Shown here in pieces: positions 1 through 11,759 of a DNA stretch of 64,000 bases. The notes beneath the pieces were generated by a model that saw only the letters and a list, made by a program, of their open reading frames with translations, had not been told where the DNA came from and ran no database searches. Position numbers and translations under genes: made by a program. Position 1 is the stretch's first letter. Each line of letters begins with the position of its first letter. The stretch spans positions 84,501,517 to 84,565,516 of the forward strand of contig NC_134279.1 in the NCBI RefSeq assembly GCF_949628215.1, in the 5' to 3' direction. The stretch comes from Phalacrocorax aristotelis. Lineage: Eukaryota; Chordata; Aves; Suliformes; Phalacrocoracidae.

Positions 1-1392
1 CTCTCCCTGAGATGTCCGCGTGTCCTCGTCCCCCGCTGGTGGTCCCACTGGACCCTTGGCCGCCACCACCAGCTGCAGAAGGTCCTGGATGTGGCGCAGT
101 GTCTCCGACTGCTCGGCAGTGAGGCAGGGTTGCCCATGCCAGGGGACCTCCAGTGCCCGCCCGGCCGGCTGCATCCCCAGACCGGGGCCCTGTGGGGTGG
201 GGGGCAGCGGCTCCCCAGACCCCTCCGGTCCTGCCAGGCCGTGCCCAGGCTCAGCAGCGCGTAGCTGGCTGCAGGTGCCGCGGGGGTCCGGATGGCTGAG
301 CGCAGCTGGTGCCTTCTCCGGTGTGGTGGTGGCAGAGCCGCGCCAGCCCGGCGCTGGTGGGATGGGGGCTGGTGGGGTGCAGCAGGGCCCCCCCCAAGGT
401 GTGCCGCAGAGCTGGTGCTGGGGTGGTGGTGGGTCCTGCGGGGGGTTGCCCTGAGCTGGCTGGTGGAGGCCGTGGGTGTCCGTGGCAGGGACGGTCTGCT
501 GGCGGTGCAGCAAGGGCTGGGGCGGTGGGTGTCCGTGGGGCAGGCTCCGCTCTGAGTCGCTCCGTCCCAGCCCCCGCAGTTCGGTGGCTGGCCGGGGCTG
601 ACCACAGGGCACGGAGGCCGGGCGTGGGGGGGCCCCACGGCTCCCCCCAGGGTTTCTGCGGAGCCGGGCGCAGGCAGGGGGTGGCAGGCAGGGCTCTGGG
701 GTGCAGCTCCGCACCGGCGAGGTGCAGTGGGCAGCAGGGCACCCAGCTGTGCCCGGATAAGGGGGACAGGGATCCCTGGGCGGTGGCGGTGGCACACGGC
801 ACACCGCGGCGTGCTGGGGGAGGGCTGTGGCATGGTCATGCACAGGAACGCTGCTGGGTGCCCGTGGGGGCACAGCCCAGCTGGCGCCGGTGGGCACGGC
901 CCGCCTTGGGCACCAGGCACTCCCCACGGTGGCAGGCAGCACCACGTCCACGGCCACGTCACAGACGCTCTTGCTGTGGGGCTGGCAGGCTGGAAAGGGC
1001 TTCTGGAGGCTGGGGGAGGTCTGGATGGCGGTGCTCATGCACACCTTCCTGGGCATGGGCAGCGTCAGCGAGCCCGGCTGGGCCTGGGGCCAGCTCCGCC
1101 GTGAGGCACAGAGAGCCGCCCGCTCAGGGGTGTCCCTGGGGGGCGGTGAGGCACGTGGGGTGTTGGGGCCGGGGGTGGCCGTGGGCTCCGGGGTGGGGCT
1201 GGCTGCCTGCCCCGCGCTGCCCTCCACCAGGTCCTTGAAGCGGACCTGCTGCGTGCGGTTGCGCCGGCGCTTGAGGCGGCTCTCGATGTCGGGCGAGTCG
1301 CGGTTGAGCAGCACCGAGCGCACCGTCATGGCTTTCTCCTGGCCGCCCTCGCCGGCGGGGGCCGGGCCGGGAAGGGGCTCTCGGCTGACCAT
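1..1392 (-). CDS. INSYN2-family protein (inhibitory synaptic factor 2-like), 5' coding part; 3' end off window
   Basis: A single minus-strand frame is open from the ATG at 1392 to base 1 (464 codons, no stop). An in-frame stop lies two codons upstream of the ATG, which fixes the start. The N-terminus MVSRE resembles MVSK of INSYN2A (FAM196A). Two family blocks are visible: a basic RRRNRTQQVRFKDL at residues 42-55 (INSYN2A: KKRNKALQVRFKDI) and PMPRKV followed by STAIQTSPSLQK at 111-130 (INSYN2A: STGVQTSPDLKK). The middle is proline- and cysteine-rich and probably disordered. Residues about 424-446 (LTAEQSETLRHIQDLL onward) look like the start of the C-terminal helical part, which lies outside the window. 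Known INSYN2 proteins are linked to the inhibitory postsynaptic density; function here is inferred. INSYN2A and INSYN2B are nested antisense in DOCK1 and DOCK2, and a DOCK gene lies on the opposite strand here. Where this coding exon ends is unknown. It could be a divergent INSYN2A/B ortholog rather than a third paralog. Confidence 0.8.
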   Translation of the reverse strand, partial: MVSREPLPGPAPAGEGGQEKAMTVRSVLLNRDSPDIESRLKRRRNRTQQVRFKDLVEGSAGQAASPTPEPTATPGPNTPRASPPPRDTPERAALCASRRSWPQAQPGSLTLPMPRKVCMSTAIQTSPSLQKPFPACQPHSKSVCDVAVDVVLPATVGSAWCPRRAVPTGASWAVPPRAPSSVPVHDHATALPQHAAVCRVPPPPPRDPCPPYPGTAGCPAAHCTSPVRSCTPEPCLPPPACARLRRNPGGSRGAPPRPASVPCGQPRPATELRGLGRSDSERSLPHGHPPPQPLLHRQQTVPATDTHGLHQPAQGNPPQDPPPPQHQLCGTPWGGPCCTPPAPIPPAPGWRGSATTTPEKAPAALSHPDPRGTCSQLRAAEPGHGLAGPEGSGEPLPPTPQGPGLGMQPAGRALEVPWHGQPCLTAEQSETLRHIQDLLQLVVAAKGPVGPPAGDEDTRTSQGE

Positions 1393-2270
1393 GGCTCAGG
1401 GCCCCGTGGCCGCTGCTCTGCAGCAGGGTGCTGCAGCGGGGCGTGGGAGGCCGAGCACCGGTGGCCAGAGCCCTGGGCTTCGCCCTTCCCCGGAGCTGCC
1501 CGGGGCAGTGGGCGGCCTCATCCCATGCCACCGCGGAGAGGCGATGCTGCGTGGCAGGCGGGCGAGGGGCTGCTGGGCATGCTGCCTGTTGCCTGGCCCT
1601 ACAGCCCCCGGCACACCACGCCGGCAGCTCTGCCCGTCGCCATTCCTCCTCCACGGTGCCAGCAGCCCATGGTCCTGCCGCTGTCTGCCCTGGCTCAGTG
1701 TGGCCCGTAGCGGGCTGCCGGGGGTGCCAGGTGTGGGCCGCCCCTGCCCATGGCTCCTGGGCTCCCAGACCTGTGGGGACAGAAAGAGATGGGTGAGCCC
1801 TGGCCCCGCCGCCACAGCCCCCCGAGGACGGGTGCATCCCCGCACGCCGCGCTGCCCCGTGGAGCTGCTGGCCTCTGCCCACCTCTGCGCGCTCCCTCCG
1901 AGCCCCGCCATAACAAAACGCAAAGAGACAAGCTTTGATCTCCGGCGCTGCCTCTTCAGCACAAAGAGAGAGGGAAAAAAAAGAAACCCCTTTAGCATAA
2001 ACACGTTACAAGTTCACAGCTCAAATCATGCAGAAGCGGCTGTTAAAAATAGCTCTGCCTCACTGGGGCTGGTGCCTCATGTTCGCGGGGTGCTGGAGCA
2101 GGAGGGCAGGCGCAGGGCAGGCATGGGGGGCTGCTGCGTGTGGGCACGGGGCAGAGCTGGGCTGGGCACGAGGGGTCCTGCGTGGGATGGATGGATGTGG
2201 GGCACCCACTGTATGCGGGGCACTGGCTCTGCGTGGGGCTGGATAAGGTGCGGGGTGCCCAACCGGTGTG

Positions 2271-2507
2271 GGGCATGGCTGGAGTGGGCGCAGGGGACCC
2301 GTCCTGAGTGGGGCATGGCTGGAGTGGGCGCAGGGGACCTGTCCTGAGTGGGGCATGGCTGGAGTGGGTGCAGGGGACCTGTCCTGAGTGGGGCATGGAT
2401 GGAGTGGGCACAGGGGACCCGTCCTGAGTGAGGCATGGCTGGAGTAGGTACAGGGGACCTGTCCTGAGTGGGGCATGGCTGGAGTGGGCGCAGGAGACCC
2501 GTCCTGT
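2271..2507. repeat. minisatellite, 40-bp period, about 6 copies
   Basis: The unit containing GGAGTGGGCGCAGGGGACC recurs at 2281, 2321, 2361, 2401, 2441 and 2481, an exact 40-base spacing with only point differences and no indels. Minus-strand open frames through it (about 2043-2876) are by-products of the repeat. Confidence 0.95.
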
Positions 2508-5500
2508 ATGCAGCACCCACCAGATGTGTGGCAGGGCTGGCTGGGCTGCAGGCGTGGGGACCACCAGCTCCATGGGCAGGGGCTGAGACTGTGGCTCGGG
2601 GGCACTGAGCCGCCTCGGGCGCGTGAGAACCAGCTGAGAGGGAGAACAGGCATCGTGGCTAAGGCAGCGACTTTGGTGAGACTGGGGGATCGCTCCCTGC
2701 CCCTCACTGTGGAGAAGGGCGGTCGCTGGTGTCTCTCTGGCGCTCACCCTGGCTCTGCCGCAGGGCTGCGGCTTGGGGAGGCTGCAGTGGGGCTGTCTCT
2801 GGAGAACGAGGTCTCCCCAGGGCACTGTACCTTTTGCCATCGCGCGGCCCCAGGCAGCCTGCCCGCCCTTCCTCACCTGCAGGCATGCGGCACTGCTCCC
2901 GCTCGCGGGGCCGCCGCCGGGACCTGGCCGCGGGACCGAGGCCGCAGCTCATGCCTGGGGACGAGACCCTGGCACCATCAGCACTTCCCAGGCAGCAGAG
3001 GGGCAGGATCCGGGGGGCTGTGAGCAGGGGCTCTCACACAGCGGGGGTCACACCCAGCCATGTCCCCATCCCCACCATCGCTAGCTCACCTCTATGCAGG
3101 GCCCTGCCCGGCCGTACCCCCCCACACCAGCACCAAGCCGCCACGCCCACCTTGTTCTGCCTCTGCCCACCCTGGTCGCTGGCTGCTGCCCTGGCCTGCC
3201 ACACTGCTGGGACATAGGACACCACAGAGCATAGGGTGCACACAGGAGCCCTGCCTGGGATGCCCCCGGTGAGCAGAGCAGGCTAACGGCTCATTTCGGG
3301 AAGCAGCGCCTGGGAAGGGTGGGAGAGGCAGAGATGCCAGCCCTGGCGGGCAGCAGCGCTGCTTCGCCTGGTGGTTCAATATTTGAGGTCTGCAAACATC
3401 GAGAGGTACCTGTGGCAAGGGTGAGGAGCAAAGTGGTGCGGGCCCCCCCGTGGCACGGACTCATGTCCTCACACCATGCCATGTCCTGCATCCCACAGCA
3501 CAGCGGCTGGCACTGGCAGCCCCTGCCCCGAACCACAGCCCGCTGCTCCCCTGGGTGCCCCTGGGCACACCGAGATGGAGGCCTTGCTTCCTCCGCAGCC
3601 CCACTGTGGACAGACACACGGCACCTGCCAGACCCCGCCAGCCCCCCTCGCTGCCTTGCTTTGCTCCTGCTGTAAGGAAGTGGCTGACTCAGCACAGTGG
3701 CCTGGAGTCACCCTGTGCTGGTAATGAGCAAACTTCCTGAGTGCTGAGCATGCTGGTGCCCGGTGCTTCCCCAGCCCCAGAGCAGTGGGGGGCTCACGCA
3801 GCCCTCCTGGCCCCCACCCCCACACCGTGCACCCCAGCGCCTCTGCGTCCCCCACACAGCGTTAGCTGGGATGCTGCTCCAGCGTTAGTCGGGATGCTGC
3901 TCCACACGCCACCCAGCCGCCCGGCGCTTCCCTTCCCAAGCTTGGAGCTGTGCCCAGACACCAGGAGATGCTTGTGAGGCAGGACGCGATGGAGACAGGG
4001 ACAGTGGTGGGATGGGGCACCTCGTTAGTATGGACAGCAACAGGCAGAGGAGAGAGCTGGCTCGGGGATGGAGCCAGCGCCACCGGCCCCCGTGCCCTGC
4101 GCTCGCCGCAGGCTGCATGCGAGGCCAGGAGGAGCAGCCCCGTGTTCACGCCTGCCAGCGGGCACCTGGCCCACGGCAGCAGCTGTCCCGGCACCCACGC
4201 AGGATGGGGCACAGCCTGCTGGGATGGCAAGGGGCTGCAGGGCAGGACCCTGCCCGAGGCCCTACCACAGCCATGGGGACACCTCTCCCCGCTTGTGCCA
4301 CAGCGACGGCAGGTGCCCAGAGCTCAGCACCCCACACCCAGGTCCCACCTCGGCGGCCCTGGCTGCGTCTGTGCCAGGGAGGCAACATGCCAAGCGGCAG
4401 AGTGGGGCTGGCTGGCATGTCCCCACGCTGGACCGGTGTCCTGAGCACAGCTGGGACCAGGGCAGCCGGGCTGAGCACTCGCGGAGGGCAGCCTGCGTGT
4501 GGCCAGCCGGCTCCGGGGGTTTCCTTAACAAGAGTGCTAACAGGCACTGGGCAGAGGGTGCCAGGAACTGCTCCAACAGCTGAGCGTGGGGCAGGAGCAC
4601 TCCTGGCACGGTCTGAGCATGGATGCAGCCCCCGTGAGTCTGCAGCGGGGACCTTAGTGAGCCACGGCTGACAGCAGAGTGAGACGAGGCCATTCCACTG
4701 CCTACGCAGCAAATGCGATGCTGTCAGTCAGCGGGGCCTCTGCCGAGGCACCCTCTGCCTCCCGAACCGCACCGCTAAAGAGATCAGAGACAAGCCACAA
4801 GGACAAAGAAAAAGTCTATAAATTATACATGCGCTAACTCCATTTGGAACAGCTCTGAGGATGTCAAACACCAAAAGCTAGGACCCTCCCACTCGTCTCT
4901 CTGCGTACGCTTTATGGTACCGTTAGATTTAGTGCTGTGTTTGGGCGCTGTTTGCAGTGTGCCGGCATCTTCGAGTGCTGATAATGAGTCCTGCTGTAGG
5001 ACGGAATCAGGACTGTGCAACCCTGCGGCTGCAGTATCTGATGGGCCCTCCCATACTGGAGCTGAATCTGAGGAAAACGCTCTGCTGATGGGTCCGTCTG
5101 GAAGCATGGCTCCAGGGACATTTTGGATGCACAGAAAGGGCCACCGGGAAGCGGCTGTGCAGGAAGCAGAGGCACCCAGCACCCAGCCGCTCCAGTGTTT
5201 TCCAGATGCTATCCTCAAGCATGTTTACTGAGAAACAGCACTCAGCCCCCCGTTCCTGGGGACACGTGCTCACCCACGCCCCCCATGTGTTCGGCTACCT
5301 CAGCCGATGCGCTGCATGTCCGGCACGCAGCCATGCTCCCCGCTCGCCTGCCAGTGCCCCACCAGCTCCTCCATGGGCACCCCAGTACAGGAACCTCAGC
5401 TGGTCAGACTGGAGGAGCAGGAGTAGGGACGTCCCCCGCCAATGCCACCCTACCCCAGAACAAGGTACCTACGGGTCCGGCCAGTTCCGCAGCGCCGAGG

Positions 5501-6139
5501 GCTGTCGGGAGGACAGCGCTGAGAGACGAGGTGCCGTAAAGCTGGAGGCCCTCCAAGGTCCCAAACCCGCAGGAGCCCCTTTCCAGGGTCTGGTCCACCA
5601 GCAGCCCAGGGCTGCAGTAGCTCCTCTCTCCTGGGGGACAACTGGGACTGAGGACTGGTGGGGGGATGGCTGAAGGAGATCTGGCCCAGCTACCGTGTCA
5701 TGGCTGATGCTCGTCCTCAGGCGCACTGTGCAGGAGGCTCTCAGGAGACCCCTGCTAGTGATCGGGAGCAAGGAGCCCTGCCCACGGGCTCCTGCCTGCC
5801 CTGCCAGCGCTCAGCCGGGGAGCAGGGCTGTGCAACAGCCTGAGGCTGAAGCACAAGGTGGGGGGCTGAGCCCTGGTGCTCTGCCCTTGCGTGCCCTGCA
5901 GGGTTCTGCGCCTGAGGGACAGGGGACACCACGGTCCTCCCCGGGGTGCACCGGTGGAAAGCGGCCTCGGGAGAGCCCGAGCACATAGGACAGGGCAGCG
6001 GCAGAGCCCTGGCGCAGGGCATGGCACCACCAGTCCGAGGCCAGCGGCGGGGGAACAGGCTTGGAGCTCGACTCGCAACAGCTGAAGGATGGCAGCATGT
6101 ACCAGCCACGCCAGTCAGCACAGGGCCACGGAGAACACG

Positions 6140-6345
6140 GCTCATCAAACCGATTTGCTGTCTGTTTTGATGAGGTTCCAATTTTGGTTGATGAAGGTAA
6201 AAGCCTCGATGGAGCAGACTTGGATTTCTGAGAGGCATTTGACATTTTGACGAAGAAAGCAGAATAATACGGAAGCAATGTGGCACAGATTAAATGGATT
6301 AAGAACTGGCTAACCAGCATGTCTCAAGACATCACCATCCAGCGA
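6140..6345 (+). mobile_element. degenerate CR1 LINE fragment (RT part)
   Basis: The stretch contains recognisable but decayed CR1 reverse-transcriptase coding sequence: a 'TTTTGATGAAGG..' block, a 'GAGGCATTTGACATT' block corresponding to the SKAFD-type motif, then 'ATTAAATGGATTAAGAACTGGCTAACC', the usual IKWIKNWL segment. It carries stops and is an old relic. Confidence 0.6.
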
Positions 6346-9300
6346 CCATCGCCAATTAGCCGTGCTCCTGCCCAGGTCCTGTGGAGGGGCAGACGGGCCC
6401 TGCATGGCGCTGGCTGTCACTGACCTCACAGGACAGAGCTCGGCACTGAGAAAAGGTGCAGATTATACCAAGAGAAGGGCAAGGAAGGAAAAAGGCAAAC
6501 ACAGAGCCACGACTGGAGCATGGAGCGGACACTGTGCAGCTGGGATCGCTGCTGCGTGAGCCTCCGGCTCCTCTCCAGCCGAGCAGGCAAAGTGCAGCAA
6601 AACTCGGCGGCTGAAAATCAGGGGTCAGAGCAGTCGGAGGAGCGACTTTCTTAAAAAGTGAGGCCAGCCAGCGCTAGAGCAATTTGGAAAGGGTTTACAC
6701 GATGGTGGATCCTCCATCTTGGCAATTTTTTTATAGTCTGAGTGTTTTTCCCCTCTACTTCATACGGGAAGTATGAGTGTATGAATAAGATGAGACAGCA
6801 GGTCACATCAGATGATGTATAGATAAAACCAAGTGACGCTACTATAATACAATAGATGACACGACTATTTCAGCGGTGGGCTCTCTGGGTCAGCTGGATG
6901 CTCAGCATAGTTGGGAACTATGAGCCCAGGAGCCAAGGAAGATCAGGGACCGCTTCCTATGACCTGGCCATGGACACCACTGAACTTCAAGTGCCAATTC
7001 CCACCCAGTCCTCACTCCCTGCAAGCACCAAATACTCCTCAGAACCACAGGGATTTGTGAGCAGCGCTGGGGCTCTGAATCGCCCACCAGCTCTCCCTTG
7101 GACCCCCTGCCTAGAGCCCTTCAGATCCATGAACCTGCCGCACGACTTTGGATGGTGGGATGCAAAACCTGGTTCTACATCACCAGTCTGTGCTTTGCTG
7201 GTGCACTGTCAGCTCCTACCTCCAGCCTCTGAAGGGCTTGTGAATCTCCACCTGGAGAGCCAATGGCCCCATGACCGGGTCACTCCTCTCTGACCAGTAC
7301 TCATTGGTGGTAAATTTTGTGAGAGTGAGGCACTAAATCTTCTGGTTTTGAATCTTGAGACTCACCTCTTATGGGCTTCAGGCTTGCCCTCGCAGGAACA
7401 GAGCCCTATTTCACACCATCCTGTCTGGAAAGTTACCTGCATCCACCAAAAACACTGCAGAGCAGAGGGAAAGCCTCCAGCTGCCTGCCTGCCGCCGCCT
7501 CCTCTTCCTCCTCTGGGGCACAAGGCCCGGCTCAGCTCTTCCGCCTGACTTGACGGACACCAGTGTCCTGTGGGAGAGACCTGCCCGGGAGTGATGAGGC
7601 TGCTGGGCAGACCCCAGCTACGGCCGTCGAACAGCGGGACTGCAGGCACCGACAGAGGGTCCAGCTGCTCCCACCGCTGTGGACAACCCTGCCCACCCCC
7701 GGCCAGCTTTGGCCCTTTCTCCACCCATCCTCCATCTCATCCTCTTGGTAATGTCTGTGGCAGAGGGAAAACCAGAGCAGACACATAAATCTTCTCCTCA
7801 AGACGCAGGAAGCCAGGAGATTAGATTTATGAGAGAGGAAGTCATATTCTCCTGGAACTGCAGAAGAGAACAGCTAATTACCCAGCTCCACTCACTGGGT
7901 ACAACGGCTTCTCTTGGGACAAAACCTTTGCTTTTCCTGATCTCTGGAAAGGAAAGAGGTGCTACTGGGGCCGAGAGGGGCGGCAGCAGAGGATGAAGCA
8001 TTTGCTCTCAGTGGAGGACCGGGCAGGAGCCAGGTTCACAACACATCACTCGGCAGCAAAGCTTAATCCCACTTTGGCTCCGAGAGGACTTGACACGTTT
8101 GTACTCGGATCGGAGCATCTGTGGTACCTGAGGGTGGAGGACTAAGAGCATGTCCTGGGGCAGCTAGCAAACCCGAAATCCAGTTCCTCGCTGAGGAAGC
8201 TCCACCACGAAGCCAGCTTATGCCCTACCCTCGCAGTTCTCTTGGAGGCTCTTCCAGAGCCTGGCTGCTCAAAGTCTCACAGACCTTCTAATTTCCTGCA
8301 GGCACTTAATCACGGCCAGTTTATATCCAACTGTGCTCCTGCCAACGTAGCGCTTCCGCTCGAACAGCTCTTCTCCCTTCCCAGCGTTCAGCCCTCGTGC
8401 ATTCACAGCGAGGACACACGTTCTTTCTCTGGCCACGCTTTGCAGTGCTGAGCAAGTCCAGCTCTGCCAGTGTCCCCTGAGGCCAGCTCCCTGTGCCTCC
8501 AATGATCTTTGCAGCCTCCCTCCACACCAGCAGCACTTGACCTCCTCCCTCCTGGGAGCATTCAAGGCAAGCTCTTAGTCCCTGCTTGAAACACCTGGGC
8601 TGGCCCAGCTAAGGATGGCAGGTGCAGTCCCCTGCCGCTGGAGCAATTGCCTGGCTGCCTTGTGCTCCACAGCACCCCCAGCAAGCATCACCCGGGGGCC
8701 TCCGGAGAGCATCGCTGGCACACGGGTCCTTCCCTGTGTCATCCAGGGCCTGGTGCAAGCAGCAGCTCACAAGAGCCAAGGGATCTGCACGCATCTCTAT
8801 TTAGGTCACTGGCTGAAGTGCTCTGCAAGAAAATTAGTCACTCTCCCAGCCACAGGGCCCAAGAGAAGGCTCTCACTGCCCGGCTGGAGCAGGGAGTCCC
8901 CACCACCCACCTCCCCGCAGTGCCAGCGCCCACGGGCTCCCTGCAGGCACCTCCCCAGGGCTGCCTGAGGCTCCTGGCCACCCTCGCCATGGCTAATGCC
9001 CCGTGGAAGGGATCCCATCAATTAGGGAAGAAGCAACATCTTCCTCCTGGCATGCAAGTGAGAGTTGATGACCTCTGCATCACTCCTCTCTCTTTCAAAC
9101 GCAGATATGCTAGTGCTCTCAGATGAAGACTTTACGTGGTCAGGAGACACAGTGAAGTACAAAGCCTTTGCACAAAGCCTTCAGAAGCCTGCAGAAGCCA
9201 AATTATTCCTCTGTCTCCCATGGATGCTAATATGGCTGTCATGAGAGTAGCATCTCTGTTCTCACTGCTATCCGTTTGCTTTCCCACCTCTCTTTGCCAG

Positions 9301-10570
9301 AAGAGCACTGATATCACCATTTTAAATGATACGTGATGAGGTAGGGCGACCTACTCACGGGAACACGGGCAGACCATGGCAGACAGGCTGTATGGAGCAG
9401 GATGAGGTCAGGAGTTCATTTCATGTCCTAAGTCTTCCTTGAGCTGCCTCCGTGGAAGAGCAGGTGAGCATCCCTCACGCAGCCCACAGCTGCTGCTGGG
9501 CACTGCGGTTCAGCACTTTTCCCAGGGGCTACAGAAGAGACCACCGTGGGAGGAAGCAAACACCTTGTTTGGCTGTTTCCTTCCCAGCGAACATGGCACG
9601 GGCAATATCACCTTCCTCCGAGTCTCACGGTCACCTTGTGCAGCCGCACAGAGGCAGGAAAATGCGTGATGCAGCGATTTGGCCCAGGGAGCAGGCGAGC
9701 TCGGCCAGTTCCCCGCACCAAAGCACGCGGGCTCTGACGGCACCTCTGACATGGGCTATTCCTGCAGCGATTGCAGGACAAGGGAAGTAGGACATGGCCC
9801 AAAGACTTTTGGCCACAGGATACAGCTCATCACAAGACTTCCCACAGCTCCATACTTTCCCAGGGGGGACCGTCTCACCCCTAGGAGAAGGGCGCTCAGG
9901 CACCCATCTGGAGTCAAACGGCCCCAGCGAGCAGAGCAGCCAGCCGAGCTGGGGAGCCCAACAGACTGGGACTCTGTGTGCTCCTTCACATGCCAGAAAT
10001 CTTATTAGAAAGCCACAAGCTGTCCACAAAGCACATTTCTGGAAAAAGCTAGAAAGGCTTCAGCACCCAGCAGTTCACAGGGGCAACCACAGTGCCCTGG
10101 TCAACGCTGCGTGTGCTGGTACAGACTGCTGGAGGCTTGGCCCCGAGTGCAGACAGCACCCCCACAGCAGGAAAGCCCCCCATCCTGCTGGTGCTTGCCC
10201 AGCCGAGGTCCTGGCAGCCAGCGTGGGAGGCCTCTGCGGCTGCGGCCTCCCAGCACAGATAGGGAGAATGTCGTTTCAGAATACAAATTCCTGCCTTTAA
10301 GTGGATTTCCAATGCCATCTAGCAGCCGCCCCCCCCCGCCCCTTTACGTGCTTTAGACAACACTGGCTACCAGGGGAATTTAGGAATTAGCAAGTGTATT
10401 TCTTTGCTGTGTGCCTTGGTTTCCCCTCCCACCAAACAGCCAGGAGGATACAGACCATCTTTGTAAACACACGAGAGAGACCCTGTCCAAAAGCACCAGC
10501 TAGGACCGAAATAGTATTGTTACTACAGATGGGAACAGACCCACTAATTATTTGTGGCCTCTGGATGCTA

Positions 10571-10606
10571 CCATACTATTATATAATTATAATAATTATA
10601 ATTCAT
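10571..10606. repeat. AT-rich simple repeat (ATT/AAT type)
   Basis: About 35 bases composed almost only of A and T, with irregular TATAATTATAAT units, in otherwise mixed sequence. Confidence 0.85.
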
Positions 10607-11759
10607 AAAGAAGATAACCTCAGTCTAAAGGAGCTTCTGCATTTAAAACCACTCTGCTCCTCTAAACGCGCTGGAAGGACTGAACACTTCCCAGAGAGAG
10701 GAGACATGCCGGGAAAAGACGGCGGGAGCCAGCCTAAGGCTGGCTCTGCCTGGGAGTTACTTCCCTGGCCGCTCTCCGGCCCCGCTCCGCAGGCAGCGCC
10801 AGCAGGGAGGGAGCACAGCCGGCGGACCCCAACATCCCCTACCGCCGTGGCTGCCCCGGGGGGCTCGCTCCCGTGCCCCCCAGGAGGTGATGAGTGTGGA
10901 AACCACTGGGAGCTGCAAGCTGGCAAGGAGCACTCCGCGCCTCCGAGAGCAGGCAGGCAGCCCAGCTGATGCCCGCCATCCCCGTGCGGGCACACGCTGG
11001 CACAGCCCAGGTTCTGGCGACTACTCATACGTGTCCACCTCGTGCTCCGAACATAAAAAGGGCTCCATGGAGACCTCTTCTCCAGGCTCCCCCACGCCTC
11101 TGCAAGGAGCCGAGGCTCTAACTGGGTTTTGTGTGGGCTCCCGCAGGGAGGAAAGAGACTGGAACAGTTCTCAAAGCTGTGCCTTCCTATTTCACGGGGA
11201 GCAGCTAAGGCTGCACCCGGCTCTGCTCCTGCCTCAGCAGCTGCCGAAGCCCCACCGGCAGACACACAGGCCTTGAATGCAGAGCACGGCGCTGGGAGCT
11301 GCTGGGAGCAACGTGGGCTGAATCCCTCCAGCGCGAGCAGCCGTACCCTTGGCCGGCGTCAGCGCAGCGTGCGGTACAGAAAGTGACATCCCTGGGATCA
11401 TGTGTGTGCGTGTGTCAGGCAAACGCAGCCCTGGCTGATGGACGCGTCTCCTAACGAGGGGGAGCAGCGCGCCAGCCAGCCGGGCTGAGCAAGGCAGGCT
11501 GCTCCCGGAACGCGGCTCCCTCCCCGCATCTCCCGCACAGAGCTGCTCGACAAGCGCAGGTGCCATGGGCCGGCGTGGCAGGGCAGGCGGAGCGGGTCTG
11601 CAGCGCAGGGGGACCTGACCTTTGGGGGTCTGTGGCTCCTCTAACACAGCGGCTCTCAGCACAGATTTATCTCCCTCGGCTGCACACCATGCCACTGCCG
11701 CCAGTATGGCTGTGTCCCCCAGAGACCCCTGCCATGGCAGCCAGCAGCGTGCTCGGTGC

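Larger units (their letters stand above)
1393..11750. other. non-coding stretch, probably DOCK-like intron / upstream of INSYN2-like gene
   Basis: I find no exon with convincing homology here on either strand. Apart from a 40-bp minisatellite, an old CR1 piece and an AT-rich simple repeat, I recognise nothing. If the DOCK-like gene keeps the layout of DOCK1 and DOCK2, this DNA is the DOCK intron that hosts the antisense INSYN2 gene and could hold its non-coding 5' exons. AT-richer islands around 1900-2060 and 4780-5000 stand out from the GC-rich background but carry no motif I can name. Confidence 0.5.

Noticed and set aside
2043-2876. Long minus-strand frame with repeated HSSHAPLRTGPL units
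   Set aside because: It is the translation of the 40-bp minisatellite; no homology, no splice context.
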